From positions 274,108-338,107 of the forward strand of contig JABFGJ010000003.1 in the NCBI GenBank assembly GCA_013112545.1: a stretch of 64,000 bases of DNA, written 5' to 3'. Within the stretch, counting starts at the first letter, position 1, and every line of letters begins with the position of its first letter. The position numbers and the translations under genes were made by a program. Of the stretch, positions 26,555 through 36,182 are shown piece by piece. The notes under the pieces were generated by a model that saw only the letters and a program-made list of their open reading frames with translations, searched no databases and was not told the origin of the DNA. Source of the stretch: Bacteroidota bacterium (GTDB lineage: Bacteria; Bacteroidota; Bacteroidia; Flavobacteriales_E; Vicingaceae).

Positions 26555-27640
26555 ATGAAAAAATTATTTATGCTACTAGGTGTTACTATATTTTTAACAC
26601 TTTCTAGTTGTCAATCTAATCATGATGAGCACCATGAAGAAGAAGCTCAATTTAAAGTAACAAGTCCATTAAAAATGGACACCTCTATTACCAAGGATTA
26701 TGTTTGCCAAATACATTCAATTAGCCACATTGAAGTACGATCTCAAGAAAGGGGGTATTTGCAAAAATTTTATGTAGATGAAGGTCAGTATGTTAAACAT
26801 GGCCAAGCCTTGTTTGAGATTATGCCCAATTTATATGCAGCAGAGTTTCACAAAGCAGAAGCAGAAGCTAAATTAATAGAAATCGAATATTTAAATACCA
26901 AAGCTTTAGCAGATAGTAACATCGTTTCAATGAATGAATTAGCAATGGCTAAAGCAAGATTTGATAAAGCAAAAGCTGAAGTTGAACTTGCTAAGTTACA
27001 CTTGGGGTTTACCTTAATAAAAGCTCCATTTGATGGCATTGTTGGCCGATTTGAAGCTCGTTTAGGTAGTTTATTAGATGAGGGTGAATTAATTACTAGC
27101 TTATCAGATAACAGTGAGATGTGGGTATATTTTAATGTACCTGAAGCGGAATATTTAGAATATAAAAGTTTAGCGAATATGGACAGTTTAACACTAGTTA
27201 AATTGCAAATGGCCAATAAAAAATTATTCCCCTTTACTGGAAAAATTGATGTAATTGAAGCAGATTTTAACAATGAAACAGGAAACATTCCTTTTCGGGC
27301 AACTTTTCCAAATCCTGATAAATTGTTACGACATGGTGGTACGGGAAGCATTATTATGACAATTCCACTTAAAGAAGCATTGCTAATTCCTCAAAAAGCA
27401 ACTTTTGAAGTATTAGATAAAAAGTTTGTTTTTGTTGTTGATAAAGAAAATGTTGTACACACCAGAGAAATTAAGATAGGAGCCGAAATGCCTCATTTAT
27501 TCGCTGTTTCTAAAGGTTTGAAAGAAGGCGATAAAATTCTTTTAGAAGGTTTGCGAAAAGTTAGAAACAATGAAGAAATAGATGTTGAATATGAAAAACC
27601 TGAAGATGTTATAACTCATTTAGAGCTTTATGCTGAATAA
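26555..27640 (+). CDS. RND efflux periplasmic adaptor (membrane fusion) lipoprotein
   Basis: 361 residues from ATG 26555. A lipoprotein signal (MKKLFMLLGVTIFLTLSSCQ, lipobox LSSC) is followed by a barrel-sandwich hybrid domain: RSQERGYLQKFYVDEGQYVKHGQALFEI and the matching IKAPFDGIVGRFEARLGSLLDEG half, with a coiled-coil hairpin between, then beta-barrel and membrane-proximal domains. It bridges the inner-membrane pump and the TolC-like channel encoded next, in the order adaptor-pump-channel, 25 bp before the pump gene. Confidence 0.92.
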   Translation: MKKLFMLLGVTIFLTLSSCQSNHDEHHEEEAQFKVTSPLKMDTSITKDYVCQIHSISHIEVRSQERGYLQKFYVDEGQYVKHGQALFEIMPNLYAAEFHKAEAEAKLIEIEYLNTKALADSNIVSMNELAMAKARFDKAKAEVELAKLHLGFTLIKAPFDGIVGRFEARLGSLLDEGELITSLSDNSEMWVYFNVPEAEYLEYKSLANMDSLTLVKLQMANKKLFPFTGKIDVIEADFNNETGNIPFRATFPNPDKLLRHGGTGSIIMTIPLKEALLIPQKATFEVLDKKFVFVVDKENVVHTREIKIGAEMPHLFAVSKGLKEGDKILLEGLRKVRNNEEIDVEYEKPEDVITHLELYAE

Positions 27641-27665
27641 AAATCTTTAACAAAAAACAGAAATC

Positions 27666-30600
27666 ATGTTTAGAAATATCATAAAACGGCCAGTTTTTGC
27701 CATCGTAATTTCGATTGTTATCGTTTTTATAGGCTTATTGGCTATCAGACAATTACCAACATCACAGTTTCCTGAAATTGCTCCTACTACCGTAAATGTT
27801 TTTATTGCTTATCCAGGTGCAAGTGCAGATGTATTAGTCAAGTCAACCTTAACGACATTAGAAAACTCCATCAATGGAGTACAGGATATGCGTTATATGA
27901 CTACCGATGCAACAAGTGCAGGTGAAGCAACTTTAAGTATCATCTTCGAACCAGGAACAGATCCAAATCAAGCGGTTATTCGTGTAAAAACGAGGGTTGA
28001 CCAAGTGATGCCTCTTTTGCCAGATTTGGTTCAGCGTGAAGGGGTTATAATAACTCCAATGCGACCAAGTATGTTGATGAAAATCAATTTGTATAGCAAA
28101 GACAAAAACACAGATGAGAAGTTCTTATACAACTATGCTTACACGAAAATGATTCCAGAGATTCAGCGAATTAAAGGTATAGCAAGGGCTCAAATTTTGG
28201 GGAGTAGAAAATTTGCTATGCGGGTTTGGCTAAATCCTGAGCGAATGAGAGCGTATAGCATTTCGGTTGAAGAGGTTATGGAAGCTTTGGCCGAACAAAG
28301 TATAGTTGGAAGACCAGGGCGTTTAGGACGAAGTTCAGGGATTCAAGCCCAATCGCTTGAATACGTGTTGACTTATAAAGGAAGATATAACAAAGCAGAA
28401 GAGTATGAAGACATTATTGTTAGAGCAAACTCTGAAGGGGAAAGCATACATCTAAGAGATATAGCAGAAGTTAAATTGGGTAGCGAATTCTTTGATATAT
28501 ATTCCAATTTAGATGGGAATCCTTCAACAGCCATTGTCTTAAAGCAAACTTATGGCAGTAACGCTAGTGAAGTGATAGATAATGTTAAAAAGACTTTGGA
28601 AGAAATGAAAATGGATTTCCCGGAGGGCATGGATTATAAATACAGCTATGATGTTTCTAAGTTTCTTGATGCATCTATAGAGCAAGTAATTCATACGCTT
28701 CGTGATGCATTTCTTTTGGTTGCTTTAGTTGTGTTTTTATTCTTAGGCGATTGGCGTTCAACCTTAATTCCCATTTTAGCTGTTCCAGTTTCATTAATCG
28801 GTGCTTTTTTTGTAATTCAGTTATTTGGATTTTCCATCAATTTAATTACACTTTTTGCATTGGTGTTAGCCATTGGAATTGTGGTAGATGATGCCATTGT
28901 TGTAGTTGAAGCTGTGCATGCTAAAATGGAAGAAAAAAACATGTCTCCATATAATGCAGTTCGGGAAGTAATGAGTGAAATTTCTGGAGCAATTATCGCC
29001 ATTACATTGGTGATGGTTTCTGTATTTGTTCCTATAGCTTTTATGAGTGGTCCTGTTGGAACTTTTTATCGTCAATTTTCGATTACGATGGCAAGTTCTA
29101 TCATTATTTCTGCACTTATTGCTTTAACATTAACACCAGTACTTTGCGCAATGATTTTGAAAAATAATCATGGAAAAGAGCGTAAAAAAACGCCTATAAA
29201 TCGATTTATGGACTGGTTTAATCGCGGGTTTGAGAAATTGACTGGAAGCTATATCGGCTTATTGAATAAAATTGTAAATCGAAAAGTCATCACTTTTGGT
29301 ATTCTAATCGTTTTTGGTTTTGGAATAGCTGGAGTTAACAAAATCTTATCTGCCGGCTTTGTTCCAGGTGAAGATCAGGGAACTATTTACGCAATTATAC
29401 AAACCCCTCCAGGATCAACTTTAGAAAGCACGAATCAAGTAGCAGAGCAATTACAAAAGATTTGTGAAGAATTGCCAAGTGTTGAATCAGTGGCATCATT
29501 TGCAGGTTATGAAATTATGACCGAAGGTAGGGGCTCAAATGCCGGAACCTGTTTGATTAACCTAAAACCGTGGTCGGAGAGAACGCAGACGGTGAAAGAG
29601 GTGATGGAAGAACTTGAAGAAAAATCGAAAAATATAGGAGCGATTATTGAGTATTTTGAACCGCCAGCAGTACCTGGTTTTGGTTCATCTGGTGGGTTTT
29701 CGCTAAGAATGTTAGATAAAACAGCAAGTACTGATTATCAGGAATTCGACCAGATAAATAAAGACTTTATGGAGGCTTTAAAAGAGCGAAAAGAACTTGC
29801 TGGTTTGTTTACTTTTTTTGCAGCTAATTATCCTCAATATGAATTGGAAATCGACAACAAAGCAGCCATGCAAAAGGGAGTTTCTATTGGGAAAGCCATG
29901 GAAAACCTAAATATATTAATAGGAAGTACTTATGAACAAGGCTTTATTAAGTTTGGTCGATTTTTCAAGGTTTATGTACAATCGGCACCAGAATTTAGAA
30001 GACTACCTTCTGATATATTAAAGTTATTTGTTAAAAATGAAGAGGGTGAAATGGTTCCTTATTCAGCTTTTATGACGCTTAAAAAAACGCAAGGGCCTAA
30101 TGAAATTACTCGATTCAATATGTACAATTCTGCTTCTATACGAGGGCTTCCTGCTAAAGGCTATACTTCTGCAGATGCTATTCAAGCCATTCGGGAGGTG
30201 GCAAAAGAAAAATTGCCTAGAGGTTATGATATCGCATGGGAAGGACTTTCGTACGATGAATCTCAGCGTGGCAATGAAGCCTTATATATCTTTTTAATTG
30301 TATTGTTTTTTGTCTATTTAGTACTTGCGGCACAATATGAGAGTTTTGTGTTGCCGATGGCAGTTATTTTATCATTACCAGTTGGTGTTTTTGGATCATT
30401 CTTAATCTTAAAGTTGATGGGCTTAGCAAACGATGTTTATGCTCAGGTAGGTTTAATTATGCTAGTAGGTTTACTTGGTAAAAATGCTGTTCTTATTGTT
30501 GAGTTTGCGGTACAAAAAAGACAACAAGGAATGTCTGTTTTTGATGCAGCAATTGAAGGTGCTCGAGTACGTTTTAGACCAATTTTGATGACTTCATTTG

Positions 30601-30896
30601 CTTTTATTGCAGGACTTATTCCATTAGTATTAGCAACTGGAGCTGGTGCAATTGGAAATAGAACCATTGGTGGTTCAGCATTAGGAGGAATGTTATTTGG
30701 AACTGTTTTAGGAGTTGTTGTTGTTCCTGGCTTGTATTTTATTTTTGGAACAATTGCTGAGAAACGTAAATTAATAAAAGATCAAGATGAAAGTTCGCTA
30801 AGTGAAGCTTATGTTACTTCTAGCAATGAGTCAGCAACAACCCTAAGAAAAGCTAAAATTTTAATAAAGCTATTAAAAAGAAAATTGGGTAAATGA
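27666..30896 (+). CDS. RND efflux pump, HAE1/AcrB-type permease
   Basis: 1076-residue inner-membrane proton-driven exporter with the usual 12 membrane segments and two large periplasmic loops. The start MFRNIIKRPVFAIVISIVIVFIGLLAIRQLPTSQFP is diagnostic. The proton-relay pair D408-D409 is visible in GIVVDDAIVVVEAV and the relay lysine in LLGKNAVLIVEF, as in AcrB, so it belongs to the drug/amphiphile-exporting HAE1 group rather than the metal-exporting group. Substrate unknown. It overlaps the channel gene by 4 bp. Confidence 0.95.
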   Translation: MFRNIIKRPVFAIVISIVIVFIGLLAIRQLPTSQFPEIAPTTVNVFIAYPGASADVLVKSTLTTLENSINGVQDMRYMTTDATSAGEATLSIIFEPGTDPNQAVIRVKTRVDQVMPLLPDLVQREGVIITPMRPSMLMKINLYSKDKNTDEKFLYNYAYTKMIPEIQRIKGIARAQILGSRKFAMRVWLNPERMRAYSISVEEVMEALAEQSIVGRPGRLGRSSGIQAQSLEYVLTYKGRYNKAEEYEDIIVRANSEGESIHLRDIAEVKLGSEFFDIYSNLDGNPSTAIVLKQTYGSNASEVIDNVKKTLEEMKMDFPEGMDYKYSYDVSKFLDASIEQVIHTLRDAFLLVALVVFLFLGDWRSTLIPILAVPVSLIGAFFVIQLFGFSINLITLFALVLAIGIVVDDAIVVVEAVHAKMEEKNMSPYNAVREVMSEISGAIIAITLVMVSVFVPIAFMSGPVGTFYRQFSITMASSIIISALIALTLTPVLCAMILKNNHGKERKKTPINRFMDWFNRGFEKLTGSYIGLLNKIVNRKVITFGILIVFGFGIAGVNKILSAGFVPGEDQGTIYAIIQTPPGSTLESTNQVAEQLQKICEELPSVESVASFAGYEIMTEGRGSNAGTCLINLKPWSERTQTVKEVMEELEEKSKNIGAIIEYFEPPAVPGFGSSGGFSLRMLDKTASTDYQEFDQINKDFMEALKERKELAGLFTFFAANYPQYELEIDNKAAMQKGVSIGKAMENLNILIGSTYEQGFIKFGRFFKVYVQSAPEFRRLPSDILKLFVKNEEGEMVPYSAFMTLKKTQGPNEITRFNMYNSASIRGLPAKGYTSADAIQAIREVAKEKLPRGYDIAWEGLSYDESQRGNEALYIFLIVLFFVYLVLAAQYESFVLPMAVILSLPVGVFGSFLILKLMGLANDVYAQVGLIMLVGLLGKNAVLIVEFAVQKRQQGMSVFDAAIEGARVRFRPILMTSFAFIAGLIPLVLATGAGAIGNRTIGGSALGGMLFGTVLGVVVVPGLYFIFGTIAEKRKLIKDQDESSLSEAYVTSSNESATTLRKAKILIKLLKRKLGK

Positions 30897-32350
30897 TAAT
30901 TCTAAAGTTAAAAGAGATGTTTAAAAACAATATATATAATACGGTTTTGCTTTGCAGTTTTGCACTATTTGCTACAGCATGTAGTACTCCTGTATTGGTA
31001 CAGCAAAATAAGGGGCAAACAATACCAGATACTTTTCATAATTCAAGCGACTCAAACACGGTAGCAAGTTTAAAATGGAATTCCTATTTTAATGACCCCA
31101 ACCTGCTTGTATTAATAGATTCTGCTTTGCATAATAATCAAGAGTTCAACATTACGATGCTTGAAATCCAAATTGCAAAGAATGAAGTGCGAGCCAAAAA
31201 AGGGGAATATCTTCCATCAATTGGTTTAAAAGCAAGCGCGGGAGTTGAAAAAACGGCGAGATACACTCCTTTTGGTGCAAATGAAGCAACTACCGAAATT
31301 GAACCGGGTAGAGAAATGCCAGAGCCAGTACCTGATTTTATGATTGGAGCAGTAGCTTCTTGGGAAGTTGATATTTGGCATAGATTGAGAAATGCTAAAA
31401 AATCTGCAGTTATGGAATATTTGGCTAGTGTTGAAGGAAAAAACTTCATGCAAACCAACTTAGTCGCAGAAATAGCAAGTTCTTATTATGAACTGTTGGC
31501 TCAAGACAATCAATTGGCGATTGTAAAGCAAAACATAGCTATCCAAAAAAATGCACTTAATATAGTTGAACAACAGAAGAATGCAGCTATCGTAACGGAA
31601 TTAGCGGTGCAAAAATTTCAAGCTGAAGTGTTGAAAAACAGGAGCAGACAGTTTTACATTGAACAGCAAATTATAGAACTAGAAAATAAAATCAATTTTC
31701 TAGTGGGTCGTTTTCCGCAAACGATAAAAAGAAGTTCTATTCCATTATTGGATTTGCCAATTGATAGTATTTCTGTTGGAATACCTTCTCAAATGCTAGC
31801 CAACAGACCTGATATTAAACAAGCTGAATTGGAATTAGAAGCTGCGAAATTAGATGTAAAAGTTGCTAGGGCTCGGTTTTATCCAAGCTTAGGAATCTCA
31901 TCAAGTATTGGACTTCAGGCATTTGATCCTAGTTATTTAGCTAAAACCCCTGAATCATTACTCTATTCTTTGGCTGGAGATTTAATTTCTCCATTGGTGA
32001 ATCGAAATGCCATCAAAGCTGCATATAGTAGTGCTAATGTCAAACAAATTCAAGCTTTGTATGAGTATGAAAAAACGGTATTGAGTGCATACTTAGAAGT
32101 GGTTAACAACCTGTCTAAAATCAAAAATTTAAATAAAAGTTTTGATTTAAAGAATCAAGAGGTTCAAACCTTAAATAAATCAATTCGTGTTTCAACAGAT
32201 TTGTTTAAATCGGCTAGAGCTGATTATATGGAAGTATTAATGACCCAAAGAGATGCGCTAGAATCTACTGTTGAATTGATTGAGACCAAAATGCAACAAA
32301 TGAACACTAGAGTTATGATGTATAAAGCTCTTGGAGGAGGTTGGAATTAA
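30893..32350 (+). CDS. TolC-family outer-membrane efflux lipoprotein
   Basis: 485 residues, outer-membrane channel of the tripartite pump. The signal ends in a lipobox (LFATAC, C30), as in OprM-type NodT family members. Coiled-coil repeats (VAEIASSYYELLAQDNQLAIVKQNIAIQKNALNIVEQQ) and the LANRPDIKQAELELEAAKLDVKVARARFYPSLG segment are typical. The ATG at 30893 overlaps the pump stop (ATGA); an in-frame ATG at 30917 would leave a more usual 22-residue signal peptide and is a good alternative. A terminator follows. Confidence 0.92.
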   Translation: MIILKLKEMFKNNIYNTVLLCSFALFATACSTPVLVQQNKGQTIPDTFHNSSDSNTVASLKWNSYFNDPNLLVLIDSALHNNQEFNITMLEIQIAKNEVRAKKGEYLPSIGLKASAGVEKTARYTPFGANEATTEIEPGREMPEPVPDFMIGAVASWEVDIWHRLRNAKKSAVMEYLASVEGKNFMQTNLVAEIASSYYELLAQDNQLAIVKQNIAIQKNALNIVEQQKNAAIVTELAVQKFQAEVLKNRSRQFYIEQQIIELENKINFLVGRFPQTIKRSSIPLLDLPIDSISVGIPSQMLANRPDIKQAELELEAAKLDVKVARARFYPSLGISSSIGLQAFDPSYLAKTPESLLYSLAGDLISPLVNRNAIKAAYSSANVKQIQALYEYEKTVLSAYLEVVNNLSKIKNLNKSFDLKNQEVQTLNKSIRVSTDLFKSARADYMEVLMTQRDALESTVELIETKMQQMNTRVMMYKALGGGWN

Positions 32351-32373
32351 ATATAAAGATGTTTTATGTTGGG

Positions 32374-32413
32374 GAAGCCCATGCTATTTATTTATAGTGT
32401 GGGTTTCTTTTTT
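32374..32413 (+). terminator. Terminator of the RND efflux operon
   Basis: GAAGCCCA (32374-32381) pairs with TGGGTTTC (32400-32407) with one G-U, extended by CTAT/ATAG closer to the loop, and followed by six T. Confidence 0.7.
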
Positions 32414-32481
32414 GGAAAATCTGTAAATTTATAATTGATGCAACCATTTAGGATTTAATACATCTTACACTTAAATATTAT

Positions 32482-33753
32482 ATGAAGAAATTACTATATA
32501 CTTTAATTGCGTTAACACTCGTTCAAGTGAGTGTTGCTCAAAACACTAAGAAACGAGTATTATTTATTGGGAACAGCTATACCAACGCAAACAATTTACC
32601 TCAATTAATTGCAAGTGTTGCTTCTTCTAACGGGGACACTTTATTTTACGATAGCAATACTCCAGGTGGTTATACATTTGAACTCCATTCGCGAAACTCG
32701 ACAACCCTTAATAAAATTGCTCAAGCTAATTGGGATTTTGTGGTCTTACAAGAGCAAAGTCAATTGCCATCTTTTCCTAATAGTCAGGTGCAAACTTCGG
32801 TTTTTCCTTTTGCTAAAAAATTAGATAGTTCAATCAATGTGGCTAATTCCTGCACCGAAACTATGTTTTACATGACCTGGGGAAGAAAAAATGGAGATGC
32901 TAACAATTGCCCATTTTTCACACCTTTGTGTACCTATGAGGGAATGGATAGTATGCTGTATTTAAGGTATAGTCAAATGGCGAACATGAATGCCGCTGTT
33001 TTATCACCAGTTGGAGCGCTTTGGAGGTACATTCGAAACAACCACCCAGCTATTAATTTATATAGTGCCGATGAAAGCCATCCTTCATTAGCTGGTTCTT
33101 ATGCTGCTGCTTGCAGTTTTTATGCTGCTATTTTTAGAAAAAGCCCTATGAACATTAGTTTTAATTCAACTTTAAATAGCGCTGATGCCGCACTTATAAA
33201 AGCAGCTGCAAAAGCCGTTGTTTACGACAGTTTAATGAAATGGAATATTGGTCGTTTCGATAATAAAGCAAGCTTTTCGAGCAATCAAAATCAGAGCCAA
33301 GTCAGTTTTCAAGCAAACAGTCCTTTTATGCCCAACCACGCTTGGGATTTTGGTGATGGAACAACTGACATAGTTGAAAACCCATCGCACAATTATACTA
33401 GTAATGGAACTTATACCGTTACACACACTGTAGTGAATTGCGGTCAAACCTTTGTTGATACCAAATCAATTACAGTTATTTCTATAGGACTAGAAGAAAA
33501 AAATAGAGAACAGCAATTCAAGTTTTATCCAAATCCAGTTCAAGACCAATTAAAGGTTGAATTTTCTGAAGAAGCAGTAAATCGAGTTAAAATCTACACG
33601 ATTAATGGCCAAGTAAAGTTAAATAACACTTATGGTAAAGGTTTGCAAACAATAAATTTAACCGATTTTGATTCAGGCATCTATTTTATAGAATTTCAAA
33701 CAGAGTCAGGACATTTAATTCGGAAGAAATTGATAAAAGTAGGGAAGGACTAA
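32482..33753 (+). CDS. Type IX-secreted SGNH-like hydrolase with PKD domain
   Basis: 423 residues. Signal peptide MKKLLYTLIALTLVQVSVAQ; then an SGNH/GDSL-like esterase fold with KRVLFIGNSYTNANNLPQ as block I (Ser nucleophile in GNSYT) and ADESHPSLAGSYAAA as the Asp/His block; then a PKD-like domain (ANSPFMPNHAWDFGDGTTDIVENPSHNYTSNGTYTVT); then a C-terminal type A sorting domain (FKFYPNPVQDQLKVEF...GIYFIEFQ...IRKKLIKV). It should be exported by Sec and then by the type IX system to which PorQ belongs. The substrate is unknown. Single gene between two terminators. Confidence 0.85.
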   Translation: MKKLLYTLIALTLVQVSVAQNTKKRVLFIGNSYTNANNLPQLIASVASSNGDTLFYDSNTPGGYTFELHSRNSTTLNKIAQANWDFVVLQEQSQLPSFPNSQVQTSVFPFAKKLDSSINVANSCTETMFYMTWGRKNGDANNCPFFTPLCTYEGMDSMLYLRYSQMANMNAAVLSPVGALWRYIRNNHPAINLYSADESHPSLAGSYAAACSFYAAIFRKSPMNISFNSTLNSADAALIKAAAKAVVYDSLMKWNIGRFDNKASFSSNQNQSQVSFQANSPFMPNHAWDFGDGTTDIVENPSHNYTSNGTYTVTHTVVNCGQTFVDTKSITVISIGLEEKNREQQFKFYPNPVQDQLKVEFSEEAVNRVKIYTINGQVKLNNTYGKGLQTINLTDFDSGIYFIEFQTESGHLIRKKLIKVGKD

Positions 33754-33794
33754 CCCTATAAAATCAAGAAACTAAAGTTTTTCTTTAAGCGAAT

Positions 33795-33838
33795 AAAAAA
33801 GACCTCAATCTTGCTTTTCAACAAGTCTGAGGTCTTTT
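33795..33838. terminator. Bidirectional terminator between the type IX cargo gene and arsM
   Basis: AAAAAAGACCTCA (33795-33807) pairs with TGAGGTCTTTT (33828-33838), with inner CTTG/CAAG pairing. A-rich and T-rich flanks allow termination of both convergent genes. Confidence 0.85.
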
Positions 33839-33877
33839 ACATTATTCAAGGATGTTGATTCACAATTAAACCAACAA

Positions 33878-34765
33878 TTAGCAGCAACCACTAGCTGGAG
33901 CGCAAGTATTTTCGCTAGAAATATCAGACAGTTTTACTTTTGGTTTCTCAGGGTTGATTCCTTTTTTCTCAGCATAAACTGTGATGCTGAAAATACCTGT
34001 AGTTCCTTTATTGAAAGTTATCACTTCCTCCGGAGAGAGGTATTTGCTGAGGATGTCATCTGGAATTGTAATCGGTTTTTCTTTTTGAACTTGAATGTTC
34101 TGGAAACCCTCATCAATTAAAAATTGCAGGTATTCAGATTTTTGAATAGCTCCTGCCACACAGCCTGCATACATTTCAGCATCTTCTTTTAATGCTTCTG
34201 GAAGCTTGCCAACAAGCACGATATCAGAAATACTAAAATGCCCATTGGGTTTTAAAACCCTGTGAATTTCTTGGATCACCTTTTGTTTATTTGGGACAAG
34301 GTTTAAAACACAATTACTGACAATTACATCGGCAACATCATTGCCAACTGGCATATCATCAATATCACCTGCTCTGAACTCAACATTATTAAAACCTAAT
34401 TTTTCAGCATTTGCACGAGCTTTCTCAATCATAATGGGTGTAAAATCTATGCCGATAACTTTTCCTTCGGCGCCAGTTTCATGTCGAGCCACAAAACAAT
34501 CATTTCCTGCTCCCGATCCTAAATCAATTACAGTGTCTCCTTTTTTGATTTTAGCAAACTGCGTTGGCAATCCACAACCCAAACCCAAGTCAGCATCTTC
34601 TATATAACCTCCTGTTTCAGAATAATCATCCATCATGATGTTGTATATTTTGTTAGATGGGGTAGTTGCTCCACAACAAGAAGCTGCATTTTCTGCTTTT
34701 CCTTGTTTGGCAATTTTAGCATATCGCTCTTTTACTATGTCTTTTAATTCTTGTTCTTTATTCAT
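33878..34765 (-). CDS. arsM: Arsenite S-adenosylmethionine methyltransferase
   Basis: 295-residue class I methyltransferase of the ArsM type, which converts As(III) to methylated, partly volatile species. SAM-binding motif VIDLGSGAGNDCFVARH (motif I) is followed by IGIDFTPIMIEKAR. Candidate arsenic-binding cysteines are in ASCCGA, GLGCGLP, VSNCVLN and YAGCVAGA. The C terminus (CAPASGCC) adds a second Cys cluster. It lies 32 bp after arsR on the same strand, so it is probably induced by arsenite through ArsR. Confidence 0.92.
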   Translation of the reverse strand: MNKEQELKDIVKERYAKIAKQGKAENAASCCGATTPSNKIYNIMMDDYSETGGYIEDADLGLGCGLPTQFAKIKKGDTVIDLGSGAGNDCFVARHETGAEGKVIGIDFTPIMIEKARANAEKLGFNNVEFRAGDIDDMPVGNDVADVIVSNCVLNLVPNKQKVIQEIHRVLKPNGHFSISDIVLVGKLPEALKEDAEMYAGCVAGAIQKSEYLQFLIDEGFQNIQVQKEKPITIPDDILSKYLSPEEVITFNKGTTGIFSITVYAEKKGINPEKPKVKLSDISSENTCAPASGCC

Positions 34766-34797
34766 CTTTTTGTGATTTTATTATTTATTCTTTTTGA

Positions 34798-35130
34798 TTA
34801 GCAACAATTTTTTTCTTTAGAAACATCTTGATTTAAAAACTGGAACATTACTTCTTTCATTTTAGTCCAATTTTCGAGGTCTATGCAGTAACACACACTA
34901 GTTCCTTCTATGTTTCCTTTAATTAAACCCATGTTTTTTAATTCTTTAAGATGCTGAGAAATTGTAGGCTGAGCTAAGCCAATTTCGTTTACTAAGTCCC
35001 TGCAAACACAGGTGTTTATTCTAAATAAATGCTGTAAAATAGCTACCCTTGCAGGATGCCCTATAACTTTCGCGATTAATGAAATGTCGTTTTGTAAGTC
35101 GGAAAACATCTCCGTTTTGGTTAATCCCAT
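34798..35130 (-). CDS. arsR: ArsR/SmtB-family metalloregulator
   Basis: 110-residue winged helix protein: DISLIAKVIGHPARVAILQHLFRINTCVCRDLVNEIGLAQPTISQHLKELKNMGLIKG. The metal-sensing pair CVC sits at the start of the recognition region, as in arsenite sensors, and a C-terminal CC (NCC) may add a third ligand. It is upstream of arsM and likely represses this two-gene unit until As(III) binds. Confidence 0.92.
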   Translation of the reverse strand: MGLTKTEMFSDLQNDISLIAKVIGHPARVAILQHLFRINTCVCRDLVNEIGLAQPTISQHLKELKNMGLIKGNIEGTSVCYCIDLENWTKMKEVMFQFLNQDVSKEKNCC

Positions 35131-35147
35131 ATTGATATCATTTATTC

Positions 35148-35163
35148 ATTGCAATATTACGAT
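35148..35163 (-). promoter_or_regulatory. Promoter/operator region of arsR-arsM
   Basis: ATTGCAATATTACGAT is a 16-bp imperfect palindrome (12 of 16 positions symmetric, core AATATT). On the minus strand it contains TAATATTG (35152-35159), one mismatch from the -7 consensus, 18 bp before the arsR ATG. Overlap of palindrome and -7 box fits ArsR autorepression. Confidence 0.45.
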
Positions 35164-35252
35164 TAATTTAATGTGATTTATAAAATTGAATTAATTTTTT
35201 AAGCCATAAATTGAATTTCAAATTGTAATTTTCGACCATAAACATTTATGAT

Positions 35253-36182
35253 ATGCAAACATTTTCAATAGCCATACATGGTGGAGCAGGAACTTTAGTA
35301 AAAGGAATGATGACTCAGGACTTAGAAACGGCTTATAAAAACGCGTTAAAATTAGCCTTAGATCAAGGGTATAAAGTTTTAGACCAAGGTGGTTCCGCTC
35401 TTGATGCTGTTGAAGCTTCGGTTAAAGAACTTGAAAATTCTCATTTGTTTAATGCGGGTAAGGGAAGTGTGTTTTCGGCAAATGAAACACATGAAATGGA
35501 TGCGAGTATCATGGATGGTAAGAACCTTAAAGCTGGTGCTATATCTTTAATAAGTGGCATAAAAAACCCCGTTAGTTTAGCTCGTGATGTGATGGAAAAA
35601 AGTGAGCATGTGTTTTTAGCTGGCGAAGGTGCTATGCAATTTGCCAAAGAGCTAGGTTACAAATTTGAAGAGGCCTCTTATTTTTATGATGATTTGCGCC
35701 ATCAACAATGGTTAGACATCAAAGACAGCAATCATTTTCAATTAGACCATTCGGCAAAAAAAGATTCAAAATTTGGAACAGTTGGCGCAGTTGCTTGTGA
35801 TAAAGATGGAAACATTGCTGCTGCAACATCTACTGGAGGAATGACGAATAAAAAATGGGGACGAGTAGGAGATAGTCCAATGATAGGAGCTGGAAATTAT
35901 GCCAATAATAAAACATGCGCCATAAGTTGTACAGGAAGTGGAGAATATTTTATTCGAGGGGTTGTGGCCTATGATGTGGCTTGTTTAATAGAACATAAAA
36001 ACATGTCATTAGCTGAAGCTTCAAGTGAAGTGATACACAAAAGAATTTTAGAACTTGGAGGAGATGGAGGTTTGATTGCAATTGATTCTCAAGGGAATAT
36101 AGCCATGCCTTTTAATACGGAAGGAATGTATCGCGCTAAAAAATCTTCGAATGGAATGGAGGAAATTTCTATTTATAGTTAA
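35253..36182 (+). CDS. Isoaspartyl peptidase / plant-type L-asparaginase
   Basis: 309-residue Ntn-hydrolase that cleaves isoaspartyl dipeptides. Autoprocessing occurs before T176 (SKFGTVGAVACDKDGN), with the second nucleophile region ATSTGGMTNKKWGRVGDSPMIGAG and the conserved GSGEYFIR. Starts directly with MQTFSIAIHGGAGTL. Known members hydrolyse beta-Asp-Arg released from cyanophycin, which fits the adjacent cyanophycinase and cyanophycin synthetase. Its 3' end overlaps the convergent cyanophycinase gene by 14 bp. Confidence 0.9.
   Translation: MQTFSIAIHGGAGTLVKGMMTQDLETAYKNALKLALDQGYKVLDQGGSALDAVEASVKELENSHLFNAGKGSVFSANETHEMDASIMDGKNLKAGAISLISGIKNPVSLARDVMEKSEHVFLAGEGAMQFAKELGYKFEEASYFYDDLRHQQWLDIKDSNHFQLDHSAKKDSKFGTVGAVACDKDGNIAAATSTGGMTNKKWGRVGDSPMIGAGNYANNKTCAISCTGSGEYFIRGVVAYDVACLIEHKNMSLAEASSEVIHKRILELGGDGGLIAIDSQGNIAMPFNTEGMYRAKKSSNGMEEISIYS

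Noticed and set aside
26848..27351. 167-codon minus-strand frame inside the efflux adaptor gene
   Set aside because: Antisense to a clear adaptor protein; composition is that of a mirrored coding strand.
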